Source: TMP-24 sp046348855
Lineage (GTDB): Bacteria > Pseudomonadota > Alphaproteobacteria > Rhodobacterales > Rhodobacteraceae
NCBI GenBank assembly: GCA_046348855.1
Contig: JAXMDK010000010.1
Coordinates: 1-64,000, forward strand
Direction: 5' to 3'
DNA length: 64,000 nucleotides
Made by a program: the position numbers and the translations under genes. Shown here piece after piece: positions 16,669-25,548 of the stretch; position 1 is the first letter of the stretch; every line of letters begins with the position of its first letter. The notes beneath the pieces were generated by a model that was not told where the DNA came from, made no database searches, and was given only the letters and a program-made list of their open reading frames with translations.

Positions 16669-17445
16669 ATGAGCGACCAGATCGACCAGATGTTGGCCAG
16701 GGCCATCGAGGTGACGGTGCAGGCCAGCGCCATTCCGATGACGCATTTCCGCAAGCCGCTGGAGCTGGTGGCCAAGGCTGACGAAACCCCGGTCACCATC
16801 GCCGACCGCGACACCGAGACCTTCATCCGCCGGAAGCTGGCCGAAGCCTTCCCCGAGGATGGCCTCTTCGGCGAGGAATTCGGCGTGGCCGAGGGCCGCA
16901 GCGGGGCGCTGTGGATCATTGACCCGATCGACGGCACCCGGTCCTTCATTACCGGCAACCCGCTGTTCGGGATGCTTCTGGGCCGGGTGGTGGCCGGGGT
17001 GCCGGAAGTCGGCGTGGTGCGGATGCCGGCTCTGGGCGAAACCTTCGCCGGCGCGCGGGGCAGGGGCGCATGGCTGAATGGCGCGCCGATCCGGGTGCGC
17101 GCGACCAAAACGCTGGCCGAAGCGATGCTATATGTCAACGAGGCCGAAAAGATCGAGGCGGCGGACCCCGCGCGCTTCGCCCGGCTGTGCCGGGCGGGCC
17201 ATACCCGCCGCATGGGTTACGACTGCTATCCGCATGCGCTGGTTGCGGCGGGGCAGATCGACGTGGTGGTCGATTGCGGGTTGCAGCCCTATGACTACCT
17301 GCCACTGATCGCGCTGGTCGAAGGGGCGGGCGGGGTGATCTGCGACTGGCAGGGGCGCGCGCTGACCCTGCAATCGGATGGCCGCGTCATCACCGCCGCC
17401 ACGCCCGAGTTGCGCGACCAGATGATCGCGCTTCTTTCGGGGTAG
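16669..17445 (+). CDS. Inositol-monophosphatase-family phosphatase (first copy)
   Basis: A 258-residue Mg-dependent phosphatase of the IMPase/HisN group. Metal-site motifs are GEEFG (68-72), IDPIDGTRSF (84-93) and a C-terminal YDYLPLIALVEGAGG, where the usual WD is YD as in histidinol-phosphatase-like members. It should release phosphate from a small alcohol phosphate. A strong ribosome site (AAGGAG) precedes the ATG. It is co-directional with the second DeoR gene, and its stop is only 6 bases from the convergent kinase gene, so kinase and phosphatase are encoded side by side. The substrate is unknown. Confidence 0.88.
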   Translation: MSDQIDQMLARAIEVTVQASAIPMTHFRKPLELVAKADETPVTIADRDTETFIRRKLAEAFPEDGLFGEEFGVAEGRSGALWIIDPIDGTRSFITGNPLFGMLLGRVVAGVPEVGVVRMPALGETFAGARGRGAWLNGAPIRVRATKTLAEAMLYVNEAEKIEAADPARFARLCRAGHTRRMGYDCYPHALVAAGQIDVVVDCGLQPYDYLPLIALVEGAGGVICDWQGRALTLQSDGRVITAATPELRDQMIALLSG

Positions 17446-17451
17446 GGCCCC

Positions 17452-18381
17452 TTACCCCTGGCGCACGGCGGCGACGTGGCCGGCAAAGGCCGGGTCCTCC
17501 ATCAGCCCCCGGCAGCGGGCAAACCGCCCGTCGGAATAGGCGCGGAAGTCCGAGGCCGGGTTGCCGTCGGCCAGCTGGATCAGGCCCCAGAGCGTCCACA
17601 GAAGGTCGCACATCGCCTTGTAGATGACGACGCGGCCCCGTTCCGCCGGGGTCGGGTCGCGCCCGAAATAGCCGCGCAGCAACTCGGATTCCTGGCCTTC
17701 GTCCATCCCAGCCTCCACCGACAGGTCGCCCAGATCCCAGTGCGGGTCGTTCATGCCGGAGTATTCCCAGTCGACGATCCACATCCTGTCGCCGTCATCG
17801 AGGAAGTTCTCGCACAAAGGATCGCAGTGGCAGGGGGCCAGCGGCACCGGGTGGGCATCCAGCGCCGCGCCGATCGGGCCGGCGGCGGCGACCACCGCGT
17901 GATAGCCTTCGGGAAGCGTCACATCCTTCGTCGACAGGACGCGCAGGTATTCTTCGATCATCGCGAACAGTTCGAAGCGGAAGCGGAAGGTCTGGCCGGA
18001 CCGGTGCAGTTTGGCCAGCGCCGCCCCCGCCCGGCCCGGGGCGCCCGTGCGGGCCTTGAACCCTTCGGGTGTCATCGTCTCGATGTCCGGTACCGCCCGC
18101 GTGACCATCGCCCCGGTCTTGTCATCGGCCCACAGGACTGCCGGTGCCACCCCCGCGCGTTCGGCGGCCCTGGCGTTGTGCACCTCGACCGCGCGGTCGA
18201 TATAGCTTTCGGTGCCTTCGCCGGGGATGCGGACGATGACCGCCTGCCCTCGCGCCTCGACCCGGTAGACCAGGTTGGTCAGCCCGCCCAGCCGGGTGAT
18301 CCGCGCCTCGGCCGGTGCGATCCCGCCGAAGCCCTGCACCTGCGCCAGGATCGCCAGCGCCTTTTCGACGTTTTCCGTCAT
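17452..18381 (-). CDS. Choline/ethanolamine-kinase-like phosphotransferase (second copy)
   Basis: A 309-residue APH/choline-kinase-family protein. The phosphotransfer motif reads PCHCDPLCENF and the metal motif IVDWEYSGMNDPHWDLGDL, both strongly choline-kinase-like; the N-terminal LGGLTNLVYRV is the nucleotide loop. It is distinct from the first copy at 10755. It is encoded directly downstream of the second flavoprotein gene (21-base gap) and ends next to the convergent phosphatase gene. It probably phosphorylates an amino-alcohol generated in or imported for the same pathway. Confidence 0.85.
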   Translation of the reverse strand: MTENVEKALAILAQVQGFGGIAPAEARITRLGGLTNLVYRVEARGQAVIVRIPGEGTESYIDRAVEVHNARAAERAGVAPAVLWADDKTGAMVTRAVPDIETMTPEGFKARTGAPGRAGAALAKLHRSGQTFRFRFELFAMIEEYLRVLSTKDVTLPEGYHAVVAAAGPIGAALDAHPVPLAPCHCDPLCENFLDDGDRMWIVDWEYSGMNDPHWDLGDLSVEAGMDEGQESELLRGYFGRDPTPAERGRVVIYKAMCDLLWTLWGLIQLADGNPASDFRAYSDGRFARCRGLMEDPAFAGHVAAVRQG

Positions 18382-18402
18382 CTTCCCCTCCCTCTCGCCG
18401 GC

Positions 18403-20826
18403 TCAGGCCTTCAGCGCCCGGTTGTCCGGGTCATGCAGCGGCCCGTCGACCCGTGTCACCGGGAAACGGTCGCCGAACACCTCGACCTCGAAGTCGCGGG
18501 CGGGCAGGTTCTCGGCATCGAGATAGCCGAAGATGATGGTCTTGCCGACCGTGTGGCCGAAGCCCGCAGAGGAGGCCAGCGACACCACCTTGCCCTGCCT
18601 CAGGATCGTCTCGCCCCCGTAAAGCGGCAGCTTGCGGTCGGTGACGAAGGTGCAGAGCCGGCGCTTCGGCCCCGCGTCCTTCTGCGCCTGAAGCGCGGTA
18701 CGGCCGCGGAACTCGCCCTTGGTCTTCAGGTGCACGCGCCCGCCCAGTCCGGCCTCGAACGGCGTGTAGTCCGGCGAAATGTCGGTGGACCAGTAAAGAT
18801 AGCCCTTTTCCAGCCGCAGGCTGTCGATGGCGCGATAACCCACATCGCGGATGCCATGCTCCGCCCCCGCCGCGCGCAGCGTGTCATAGACATGCAGGCC
18901 GAATTCGGTGGGCACATGCAGTTCCCACCCGAGTTCGCCGACAAAGCCGATCCGCACCGCTCGCACCGGCGCCGCCCCCACGGTGATGTTGCGCGCGGTG
19001 CCGAAGGGAAAGGCGGCGTTCGAGATGTCTTCCTCCACGACCTGCTCCAGCACCGCCCGGGCCTTTGGTCCGCAGATGTTCACCACCGCCCGCGCCGAGG
19101 TCATGTCGATCAGGTGGACGGAACCATCCTCGGGCATCTGGCGACGGATCCAGTCGGCGTCATGGGTGCCGAAGGCCGAACCGGTGACGATGTAGAAATG
19201 ATCGCGCGACAGGCGGGTGATGGTCAGGTCGGCCTCGATCCCGCCCCGGTCGTTGCAGAGTTGGGTATAGATGACCGCGCCATCCGGCCTGTCCATGTTC
19301 GACACGCAGATCTTCTGCAACAGCGGGAGCGCGCCGGGGCCGATCAACTCCATCTTGGAAAAGCTGGTCTGGTCGATCAGCACCACGCCTTCGCGCACCG
19401 CCTTGTGTTCCTCGGCGGCATATTTGTGCCAGCCAGGTTCGAGGAAATCCAGCTGGTCCACTGCCGGCACGCCCTTCGGCGCGAACCACAAGGGTCGTTC
19501 CCAACCGTTGCGCGACCCATAGACCGCGCCGTTCTCCTTCAGCCTCTCATAGAGCGGCGACAGGCGCAGGTTGCGGGCGGTCTTATGTTCCTGCCCCGGA
19601 TAGCGCATCTTGTAGTGATGCGCGTAATGTTCGACCGCGCGGGGATACATGAAGGCCCGGGTGCCGTGATGCGGGCCGAAGCGGCGGACGTCCAGGGGCC
19701 AGAGGTTCAGCGAGGGCTGGCCCTTGACGATCCATTCCGCGATCATCTCGCCCGCGCCGCCGCCCGCCGCGATGCCATAGAGAAAGCCGGTCGCCATCAT
19801 CAGGTTCTTGAAGCCCGGCGCCCAGCCAAGGACGAAATCGCCGTCTGCCGAATAGGGGATCGGCCCGTTGATGACGGTGCGGATCCCGACCTCGTTGACG
19901 ATCGGCGTGACCTTGCCCGCCAGTTCCGCCAAAGGCGCAAACCGTTCCATGTTGTCGGGCAGAAGCTGGCGGACGAAATCGCCGGGAATGCCCTTGTCGC
20001 CGAAGGGCAGGGTGCCTTCCTCGTAGCCGCCGATCACCAGCCGCCCGCCGGCGTCGGGCTTGTAATAGACCAGCCGCTCGGGGTCGCGCAGGGTGGGCAG
20101 GCCTTTGACCAGCTCGACGTCAGGCAAGGGTTCGGTGACGATATACTGATGTTCGACCGCGCAGGCGGGCACATGGATGCCGAGCTTCGCGCCCAGCTCC
20201 CGGCTCCACATTCCCGCCGCCAGTACCACGTTTTCCGCCTGCCAGATACCTTCGCTGGTGTGGATCTCGGTGATCCGGCCGTCCACCACGGTGAAATCCA
20301 GCACCTTCACCCCCTGCCGGATCTGCGCGCCATGCTTCCGCGCCCCGGCCGCCACCGCCTGGCACAGGCTTGCCGGGTCGACATGGCCGTCCGAGGGGAT
20401 GAAGGCCGCGCCCTGCAAGCCGGTCACGTCGATGTAGGGGAACAGCGCCTTGGCCTCTTCGGCGGTGATGATGTTCATCTCCAGCTCGAAGCTGCGCGCC
20501 ATGGTGGCCAGCCGCTTGGCCTCCAATAGCCGTTCCTTCGTTGCCGCCAGCCGCAGGCTGCCCACCTTCTTCCAGTCGAAGGCCATGCCGGTTTCGGCCT
20601 GCAACTGGTCATACATCGCGACCGAGCGTTTCAGCATCCGCGTGGTGTTGCGCGACGACCGCAACTGCCCGACCAGCCCCGCCGCATGCCAGGTGGCCCC
20701 TTCGGTCAGCGACGCCTTTTCCAGAAGAACGACGTCCTTCTCGCCGTTCTTCGCCAGGTGATAGGCGGTCGAGCAGCCGATGATGCCCCCGCCGATGATG
20801 AGATGCTTCGCCGCGAAGTGTGCCAT
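18403..20826 (-). CDS. FAD-dependent oxidoreductase with GcvT domain, dimethylglycine dehydrogenase-like (second copy)
   Basis: An 807-residue flavoprotein with the same architecture as the 8301-10745 gene: FAD domain with LIIGGGIIG (9-17) and His47 in ATWHAAG, the covalent-flavin position; C-terminal GcvT-like folate domain from about residue 425, ending in GFGHTVGKTIIFGYL. By eye the two proteins share clearly less than two thirds of their residues, so they are old paralogues that probably act on different N-methyl substrates or successive steps. ATG 20826 was chosen for its ribosome site (GGAAGGCGG). The second choline-kinase-like gene follows in the same operon, and a palindrome-rich promoter lies upstream. 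Confidence 0.85.
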   Translation of the reverse strand: MAHFAAKHLIIGGGIIGCSTAYHLAKNGEKDVVLLEKASLTEGATWHAAGLVGQLRSSRNTTRMLKRSVAMYDQLQAETGMAFDWKKVGSLRLAATKERLLEAKRLATMARSFELEMNIITAEEAKALFPYIDVTGLQGAAFIPSDGHVDPASLCQAVAAGARKHGAQIRQGVKVLDFTVVDGRITEIHTSEGIWQAENVVLAAGMWSRELGAKLGIHVPACAVEHQYIVTEPLPDVELVKGLPTLRDPERLVYYKPDAGGRLVIGGYEEGTLPFGDKGIPGDFVRQLLPDNMERFAPLAELAGKVTPIVNEVGIRTVINGPIPYSADGDFVLGWAPGFKNLMMATGFLYGIAAGGGAGEMIAEWIVKGQPSLNLWPLDVRRFGPHHGTRAFMYPRAVEHYAHHYKMRYPGQEHKTARNLRLSPLYERLKENGAVYGSRNGWERPLWFAPKGVPAVDQLDFLEPGWHKYAAEEHKAVREGVVLIDQTSFSKMELIGPGALPLLQKICVSNMDRPDGAVIYTQLCNDRGGIEADLTITRLSRDHFYIVTGSAFGTHDADWIRRQMPEDGSVHLIDMTSARAVVNICGPKARAVLEQVVEEDISNAAFPFGTARNITVGAAPVRAVRIGFVGELGWELHVPTEFGLHVYDTLRAAGAEHGIRDVGYRAIDSLRLEKGYLYWSTDISPDYTPFEAGLGGRVHLKTKGEFRGRTALQAQKDAGPKRRLCTFVTDRKLPLYGGETILRQGKVVSLASSAGFGHTVGKTIIFGYLDAENLPARDFEVEVFGDRFPVTRVDGPLHDPDNRALKA

Positions 20827-21169
20827 GATCCGCCTTCCTGGAGACTCGGGTGGGCCTATAATCAACCAATAAGATCACAAATCAACAGTAATGATTATAA
20901 AATGTCATTACTTGTTGCTTTTGGCGAGCCATAATGGGACTCTGTCGGGGACCGCAGCGTGGCCTTGCGTGCGGTCGTTTGTGCATCGGATCCGGCTTCG
21001 GTGGCAATGTGCGGCTAAGTGGTCTGCCTGAAATGGTGCAACTGGACAGTTTCGGTGAGCCAGATTTCCGGGTATGCCGGATCGGCTAGGGCGATGACGG
21101 AACCGGCGCCACGGATGGCCCGGACCATGACCTCGCCCAGCGGCGCGGATTCCAGCCCGGGGACAAGAC
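20827..21169. other. 343-base divergent gap with promoter elements and a possible gene remnant
   Basis: The first 100 bases are AT-rich and hold the inverted repeat listed separately. The remainder, on the minus strand from about 21175 down to a TAG at 21015-21017, reads as an uninterrupted, G/C-ended stretch of about 50 codons (for example GEVMVRAIRGAGSV and ADPAYPEIWLTET). I do not recognise it. It has no start codon of its own and overlaps the start of the plus-strand gene at 21170, so it may be the tail of a lost gene or chance. Confidence 0.3.
20883..20917. promoter_or_regulatory. Imperfect inverted repeat upstream of the second dehydrogenase operon
   Basis: CAACAGTAATGA and TCATTACTTGTTG form a near-perfect inverted repeat (one extra T) with a 10-base AT-rich centre, 57 bases upstream of the flavoprotein start. 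It shares the CAACA/TGTTG element with the repeats at 15750, so the same DeoR regulator may bind both. Confidence 0.45.
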
Positions 21170-22210
21170 ATGACCACACCTTCACCCATTGCCGAAACCG
21201 GCGACGACTGGCGGGCGCGTGTCGCGGGCCTTGCGCCCGAGGTCCGCGCCCGGCTGGCCCGGCGGGCCCGCAGCGCGCCGCTGTTCGCCCATGCCTATGC
21301 GTTCCACCTGAACTTCCGCTTCGGCGGCATGGCGCCGGCTGGCCTGCTCGACTGGGCGGCGGCCTGGGGGCTGCCGGGCGTCAAGATCCATGTCGAGGAT
21401 GGCGAGGACCAGAGCCTGAACGCCATGTCGCCCGACCAGTTGGCCGCCTTTGGCGCCCGGGCGCGCGAACTGGGGCTCGAGGTCCATGTGGAAACTTCGT
21501 CGACCGAAGCGGCGGAACTGGCCTCGACCGCGGCGATTTCCCATGCGGTCGGCGCGACGTCGATGCGCTGCTATACGCGCTACGAAGGCCGGGTGTCGGA
21601 GATCATCGCCCGCGCCACGGCCGACCTGCGGGGCCTTGCGGCGCTCGATCCGCAGGGGCAGCTGGACTTCACCCTGGAACAGCACGAGGATCTGACCTCG
21701 GAAGAACTGGTGCGCATCGTCAAGGCGGTCGACAATCCGCGGCTGGGCCTGCTGTTCGACTTCGGCAACATGATCAACGCCGGCGAGACGCCGCTGGCGG
21801 CGCTGGCCCGCCAGGCGCCCTGGGTGCGGGAAGTGCATGTGAAGGATTGCGAGATCGTTGCCGACCGTGGCGGCTGGGGCCATCGCGCCTGCCTCAGCGA
21901 CCGGGGCCACCTGCCGATGCGGGCGCTTCTGGTCGAACTGCTGCTTCTGGGCGAGGTCGCGCCGCAGGTCCGCGCCTTCGCGCTGGAGGAGGAGGAGGAT
22001 TACTTCGCCCCGGCGCTGCGCTTTCCGGGCGAATCCGCCGATCCCACCATCCCGGCGCGGACGGCGAGCTTCACCGATCCCGGCAAGGGCGACCTTGCCG
22101 AGCGTCTGGCCCGCGAACGCGAGGCGGCCGAACGGCAGGTCACGGTGGTACGGGGGATGCTGGACGAGATTGCCCGCCAGGCCGAAGAAGGAGGATCGAC
22201 CCATGAGTGA
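21170..22210 (+). CDS. Xylose-isomerase-like TIM-barrel protein
   Basis: A 346-residue protein of the AP-endonuclease-2/xylose-isomerase superfamily, which contains sugar phosphate isomerases, epimerases and related lyases. Candidate metal ligands are in FTLEQHE, LLFDFGNMINAG, VREVHVKDCE and the C-terminal FALEEEEDYF stretch. The C-terminus (about 300-346) is a charged helix. It overlaps the next gene, a phosphatase, by 8 bases. A role in interconverting a polyol or sugar-like intermediate within the amine island is inferred from position only. Confidence 0.75.
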   Translation: MTTPSPIAETGDDWRARVAGLAPEVRARLARRARSAPLFAHAYAFHLNFRFGGMAPAGLLDWAAAWGLPGVKIHVEDGEDQSLNAMSPDQLAAFGARARELGLEVHVETSSTEAAELASTAAISHAVGATSMRCYTRYEGRVSEIIARATADLRGLAALDPQGQLDFTLEQHEDLTSEELVRIVKAVDNPRLGLLFDFGNMINAGETPLAALARQAPWVREVHVKDCEIVADRGGWGHRACLSDRGHLPMRALLVELLLLGEVAPQVRAFALEEEEDYFAPALRFPGESADPTIPARTASFTDPGKGDLAERLAREREAAERQVTVVRGMLDEIARQAEEGGSTHE

Positions 22211-23000
22211 TGAAACCGGCGCCATCTGCCCGCCCGAGGCGGCGCGCTTTGCCCATGCGATGGCCGACAAGGTGCGCCCGGTCATCCGCCGCTATTTCCG
22301 CACCCGACTCGACATCGACGCCAAGCAGGACGAAAGCCCGGTCACCATCGCCGACCGCGAGGCCGAGCGGCTGATGCGCGACATGATCGCTTCGGCCTTT
22401 CCCGACCATGGCATCCGGGGCGAGGAATTCGGCGTCCATCAGGGGGGCGCCGACTGGGTCTGGGTGCTCGATCCCATCGACGGGACGAAATCCTTCGTGT
22501 CGGGGTCGCTGGCTTTCGGCACCCAGATCGCGCTGGTTCATCGCGGCCGGCCGGTCCTGGGAATCATCGACCAGCCGATCACCGAAGAACGCTGGTGCGG
22601 GCAGGCCGGGGCGCCGACGCTGTTCAACGGCGCGGTGGCGCGGACCAGTGCGACCCGCGACCTGGGCCAGGCGATCATCTACACCTCGGCGGTCGATCTT
22701 TATGCGCCGCCCGAGCGCAGCCGCTATGCCGCGCTGGCCGCCGCCGCCCGGTTCAGCCGCAGTTCGCATGACTGCTATGCGGCGGGGCTGTTGGCGCTGG
22801 GCACCGTCGATCTGCTCCTGGAAGGCAACGTCTTCGACTATGACATCCTGCCGCAGGTGCCGATCATCGAAGGCGCGGGTGGCATCGTCACCGACTGGCA
22901 GGGCGCGCCGCTTGCGAACGGGTCGCGTTTCGATACGGTCCTGATGGCGGCCAACGCCGAACTGCACGCAGCGGCGCTGAAGGTTCTGCAAGCCCGCTGA
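22203..23000 (+). CDS. Inositol-monophosphatase-family phosphatase (second copy)
   Basis: A 265-residue IMPase/HisN-type phosphatase. Motifs are GEEFG (73-77), LDPIDGTKSF (89-98) and the C-terminal FDYDILPQVPIIEGAGG. It is a paralogue of the phosphatase at 16669 and, like it, has a tyrosine before the C-terminal metal aspartate. Its ATG overlaps the TIM-barrel gene, so the two are coupled. Two phosphatases and two kinases of matching type in one island suggest phosphorylated intermediates, though futile cycling would need separation by substrate. Confidence 0.88.
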   Translation: MSDETGAICPPEAARFAHAMADKVRPVIRRYFRTRLDIDAKQDESPVTIADREAERLMRDMIASAFPDHGIRGEEFGVHQGGADWVWVLDPIDGTKSFVSGSLAFGTQIALVHRGRPVLGIIDQPITEERWCGQAGAPTLFNGAVARTSATRDLGQAIIYTSAVDLYAPPERSRYAALAAAARFSRSSHDCYAAGLLALGTVDLLLEGNVFDYDILPQVPIIEGAGGIVTDWQGAPLANGSRFDTVLMAANAELHAAALKVLQAR

Positions 23001-23031
23001 CCGGCCGGCGCCGCGAGGTGGGAACAGGGTG

Positions 23032-24517
23032 ATGGCCAGGCAGAAGTCGGGGGCGCTTCTCACGCAGATACGGCTGGCGCGCGACGGCCGGGCGACGCTG
23101 CGCCGACAGCTGGAGGACCAGCTGCGCGGCGCCATTCTGTCCGGGCAGCTGGCCGGGGGCGCGCGCCTGCCCTCCAGCCGTGCGCTGGCCGGGGAGCTTG
23201 GCATTTCGCGCCCGACCATCGTTCAGGTCATCGACGGGCTTGTCGCCGAGGGGTTTCTGGAAACGCGCCAGGGTTCGGGCAGCTTTGTGGCGCGGTCGAT
23301 CCCGGCCCACCTGCCGCAGGTGGCGCGCCGGGTGGAACCGGACGAGGCCAGCCCAGCCCGGCCGCCGAACCTGTCGGCGATGGGCGCGCGCTTCGCGGCG
23401 CTGGACATGGAGATCGGTGCGCAGGACGCTCGCCCGTTCCTGCCCAATGTTCCGGCCTATGACCGTTTCCCCTTTGCGCTGTGGCAGAAATGCGTGAACC
23501 GGCAGAGCCGCCAGCCCCATCGCAGCCGCATGTCCTATGGCGACCCGGCCGGTTTTCCGCCGTTGCGGCGGGCCATTGCCGAATATCTGGCGCTGCACCG
23601 GGGTGACGGCTGCGACCCCGAACAGATCGTGATAACGCCGGGGGGCCATGCCGCTTTCATGATCGCGGCGCTGGCGCTGACCGATCCCGGCGATGGAATC
23701 CTGTTCGAGGATCCGGGGCCGCTGGTCGCGCGCCAGCTGTTCGAATCCCTTGGCCGCCGTCTGGTCTTCGCCCCGGTCGACGGCGAGGGCATGGTCTTGC
23801 CAGCCACCGATGCGGCCGGGCCGAGGCTGGCCTTCACCATGCCGTCGCGCCAGCATCCCTTGGGGCGCACCCTGTCGCTGGCCCGACGCATCGCGCTTCT
23901 GGACTGGGCGCAACGCAACGACGCCTGGATCATCGAGGATGATTACGACAGCGAGTTCCGCTATACCGGCCGGCCGCTGCCCTCGGTGCGCAGCATCGAC
24001 CGCTTCGGACGGGTCATCTATGTCGGCACCTTCAGCAAGGCGCTGTTCCCGGCCCTGCGGGTGGGATATTTCGTGCTGCCGCCGGCGCTCGTGGGGGCAT
24101 TCCGCAATGCGGTGGCGCTGACGTTCCGCAGCCCGCCGATGGCGACGCAGATGGCGCTGGCCGAGTTCATCGCCGAAGGCCATTTCGCCACCCACCTGCG
24201 GCGGATGCGCGATCTTTACGCCGCGCGCCGCCAGGACTTCCTTGACGAAGCCGCCCGTGCCGGCGCGGGGCTGTTCGCGGTTGAACGGCCCGACAGCGGC
24301 ATGAATGCGCTGGCCTGGCTTCCCCGGGGCCTGGACGACCGCGCGGTGGCGCGGGCGGCTTGTGCGGCGGGGTGCATGGCTACCCGCTTAGCGACTATTC
24401 AGTGCGGCCGGAGGTGGGGTCAGCGCTGATCCTGGGGTTTGCCGGGTGCAGCAGCACCAGCTTGGCCCCGGTCTGGCGGCGCTGGCGCGGATCGTCGCAG
24501 GCCACGCCAGCCGCTGA
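23032..24517 (+). pseudogene. MocR/PdxR-type GntR-aminotransferase regulator, frameshifted twice near the C-terminus
   Basis: The frame encodes an N-terminal GntR winged helix (about residues 20-85, LPSSRALAGELGISRPT) fused to an aminotransferase-I-like domain; the PLP lysine lies in GTFSKALFPALRVGY and the preceding motif is EDDYDSEF. The uninterrupted frame ends at 24429, but the expected C-terminus continues in a second frame (VHGYPLSDYSVRPEVG) from about 24373 and a third (GLAALARIVAGHASR) from about 24470 to a TGA at 24515-24517. Adding one G in GGGG at about 24373 and one G at about 24470 restores a normal 496-residue protein. This looks like sequencing error or very recent decay. MocR proteins usually control amine or amino-acid genes and bind PLP. 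Confidence 0.8.
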
Positions 24518-24525
24518 CCGGGTGC

Positions 24526-25455
24526 TCAGGCGCGGCCGCGCGCGTCGAGGATGGAGCGGGCCAGCAACTCGGCCACGCGCACCGGCCGGTCGCGCGGATA
24601 GATGATCTCGAACCCGTCGTTGAAGGTAGCGCGATCGACAGCCAGCGCCCGCAACTTGCCGGCGGCGACCGAATCGGCGGCGTAGTGGTCGGGCAGAAAG
24701 CCGATGTAGGCGCCGGAGGCCAGCAGCAGCAGCGTCCCCTCCATATGCGCCGAGATGGCCCGCCAGTTGAAATCTATGCCCTGGATCGGCGCCTGCGCCA
24801 TGTAGGACCGGCCGGCGAAATTCTGTCGGGCCAGCAGTTCGTCGGTCAGCTCGGCTTCGGGCATGTCGAACAGCGGATGGCCCCGGCCGCAATAGAGGTT
24901 CTGGCGTTCCTGAAAGACCTCGATGGCCACCATCCGGCCAAGCTGGCGCTGGGCGGGCATCAGGACCACCTGATAGCGGCCGTTCAGGATGCCTTGCGAC
25001 AGGGTCTGCGGCGCGGTGATGTCGATGTTCAGCCGCACCCGTGGCGCGCGCCGCGAGAAGTCTGCGATTGCCCGGTCGAGGTTCAGCAGGCGGTTCGAGG
25101 CCATCGCGTCGACGGTGCCGAAGGTCAGATCGCCGGTCAGTTCGCCCTGGGCGTCGTTGACCGCGCTCTGGAACCGTTCGATCGAGCCGAAGAGGTCGAG
25201 CATCGCCGAATGAACCTGGCGACCCTCCTCGGTCAGGAGGAACCCACCGCGCCCCCGGTCGCAAAGCCGCACGCCCAGCCGATCCTCAAGGTGGCGCATG
25301 TGGGCGGAAATCGTGGCCTGGGTCATGCCGAGACTGGTCTGCGCGGCCGAAAAGCCGTTGGCGTGGACGATTTCGGCAAAGACCCGAAGCAGCCGCAGGT
25401 CGATGTCGGCAAGCCGGGCGCGACCGGCGGTGGCTGACGAGGAGGTGCTGTTCAT
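24526..25455 (-). CDS. LysR-family regulator divergent from the arginase-family operon
   Basis: A 309-residue LysR-type regulator with the HTH at about residues 17-76 (GFSAAQTSLGMTQATISAHMRHLEDRLG) and an effector domain from about 105. An N-terminal Ser-rich extension of about 15 residues precedes the helix. It is divergent from the operon that starts at 25549, with repeated CATAGA motifs between them, and is the likely activator of that operon in response to its substrate. Its C-terminus is only 8 bases from the end of the convergent MocR gene. Confidence 0.9.
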   Translation of the reverse strand: MNSTSSSATAGRARLADIDLRLLRVFAEIVHANGFSAAQTSLGMTQATISAHMRHLEDRLGVRLCDRGRGGFLLTEEGRQVHSAMLDLFGSIERFQSAVNDAQGELTGDLTFGTVDAMASNRLLNLDRAIADFSRRAPRVRLNIDITAPQTLSQGILNGRYQVVLMPAQRQLGRMVAIEVFQERQNLYCGRGHPLFDMPEAELTDELLARQNFAGRSYMAQAPIQGIDFNWRAISAHMEGTLLLLASGAYIGFLPDHYAADSVAAGKLRALAVDRATFNDGFEIIYPRDRPVRVAELLARSILDARGRA

Positions 25456-25456
25456 T

Positions 25457-25493
25457 CATAGATAGTCACACAAGTAAACATAGAAACATAGAT
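25457..25493. promoter_or_regulatory. CATAGA repeats in the LysR/arginase-family divergent promoter
   Basis: CATAGA(T) occurs at 25457, 25479 and 25487 in an AT-rich segment unlike its surroundings. It is a likely binding and promoter region for the divergent LysR gene and the arginase-family operon; the exact half-sites are not clear. Confidence 0.4.
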
Positions 25494-25548
25494 ATTCTTT
25501 GAAGCAGCAGCGCGTGGTTCCATGTCCCATCTGGCTTGGGGGTGGAGC

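Noticed and set aside
10755..18381. Antibiotic (aminoglycoside) resistance kinases
   Set aside because: Both phosphotransferases have choline-kinase-like motifs and are in catabolic operons; no sign of resistance context.
17476..20529. Very long open frame (about 1000 codons) on the plus strand opposite the second flavoprotein and kinase genes
   Set aside because: It is the complement of two well-conserved genes; its composition (rich in Arg, His, Gln, Gly) is the usual antisense shadow in GC-rich DNA.
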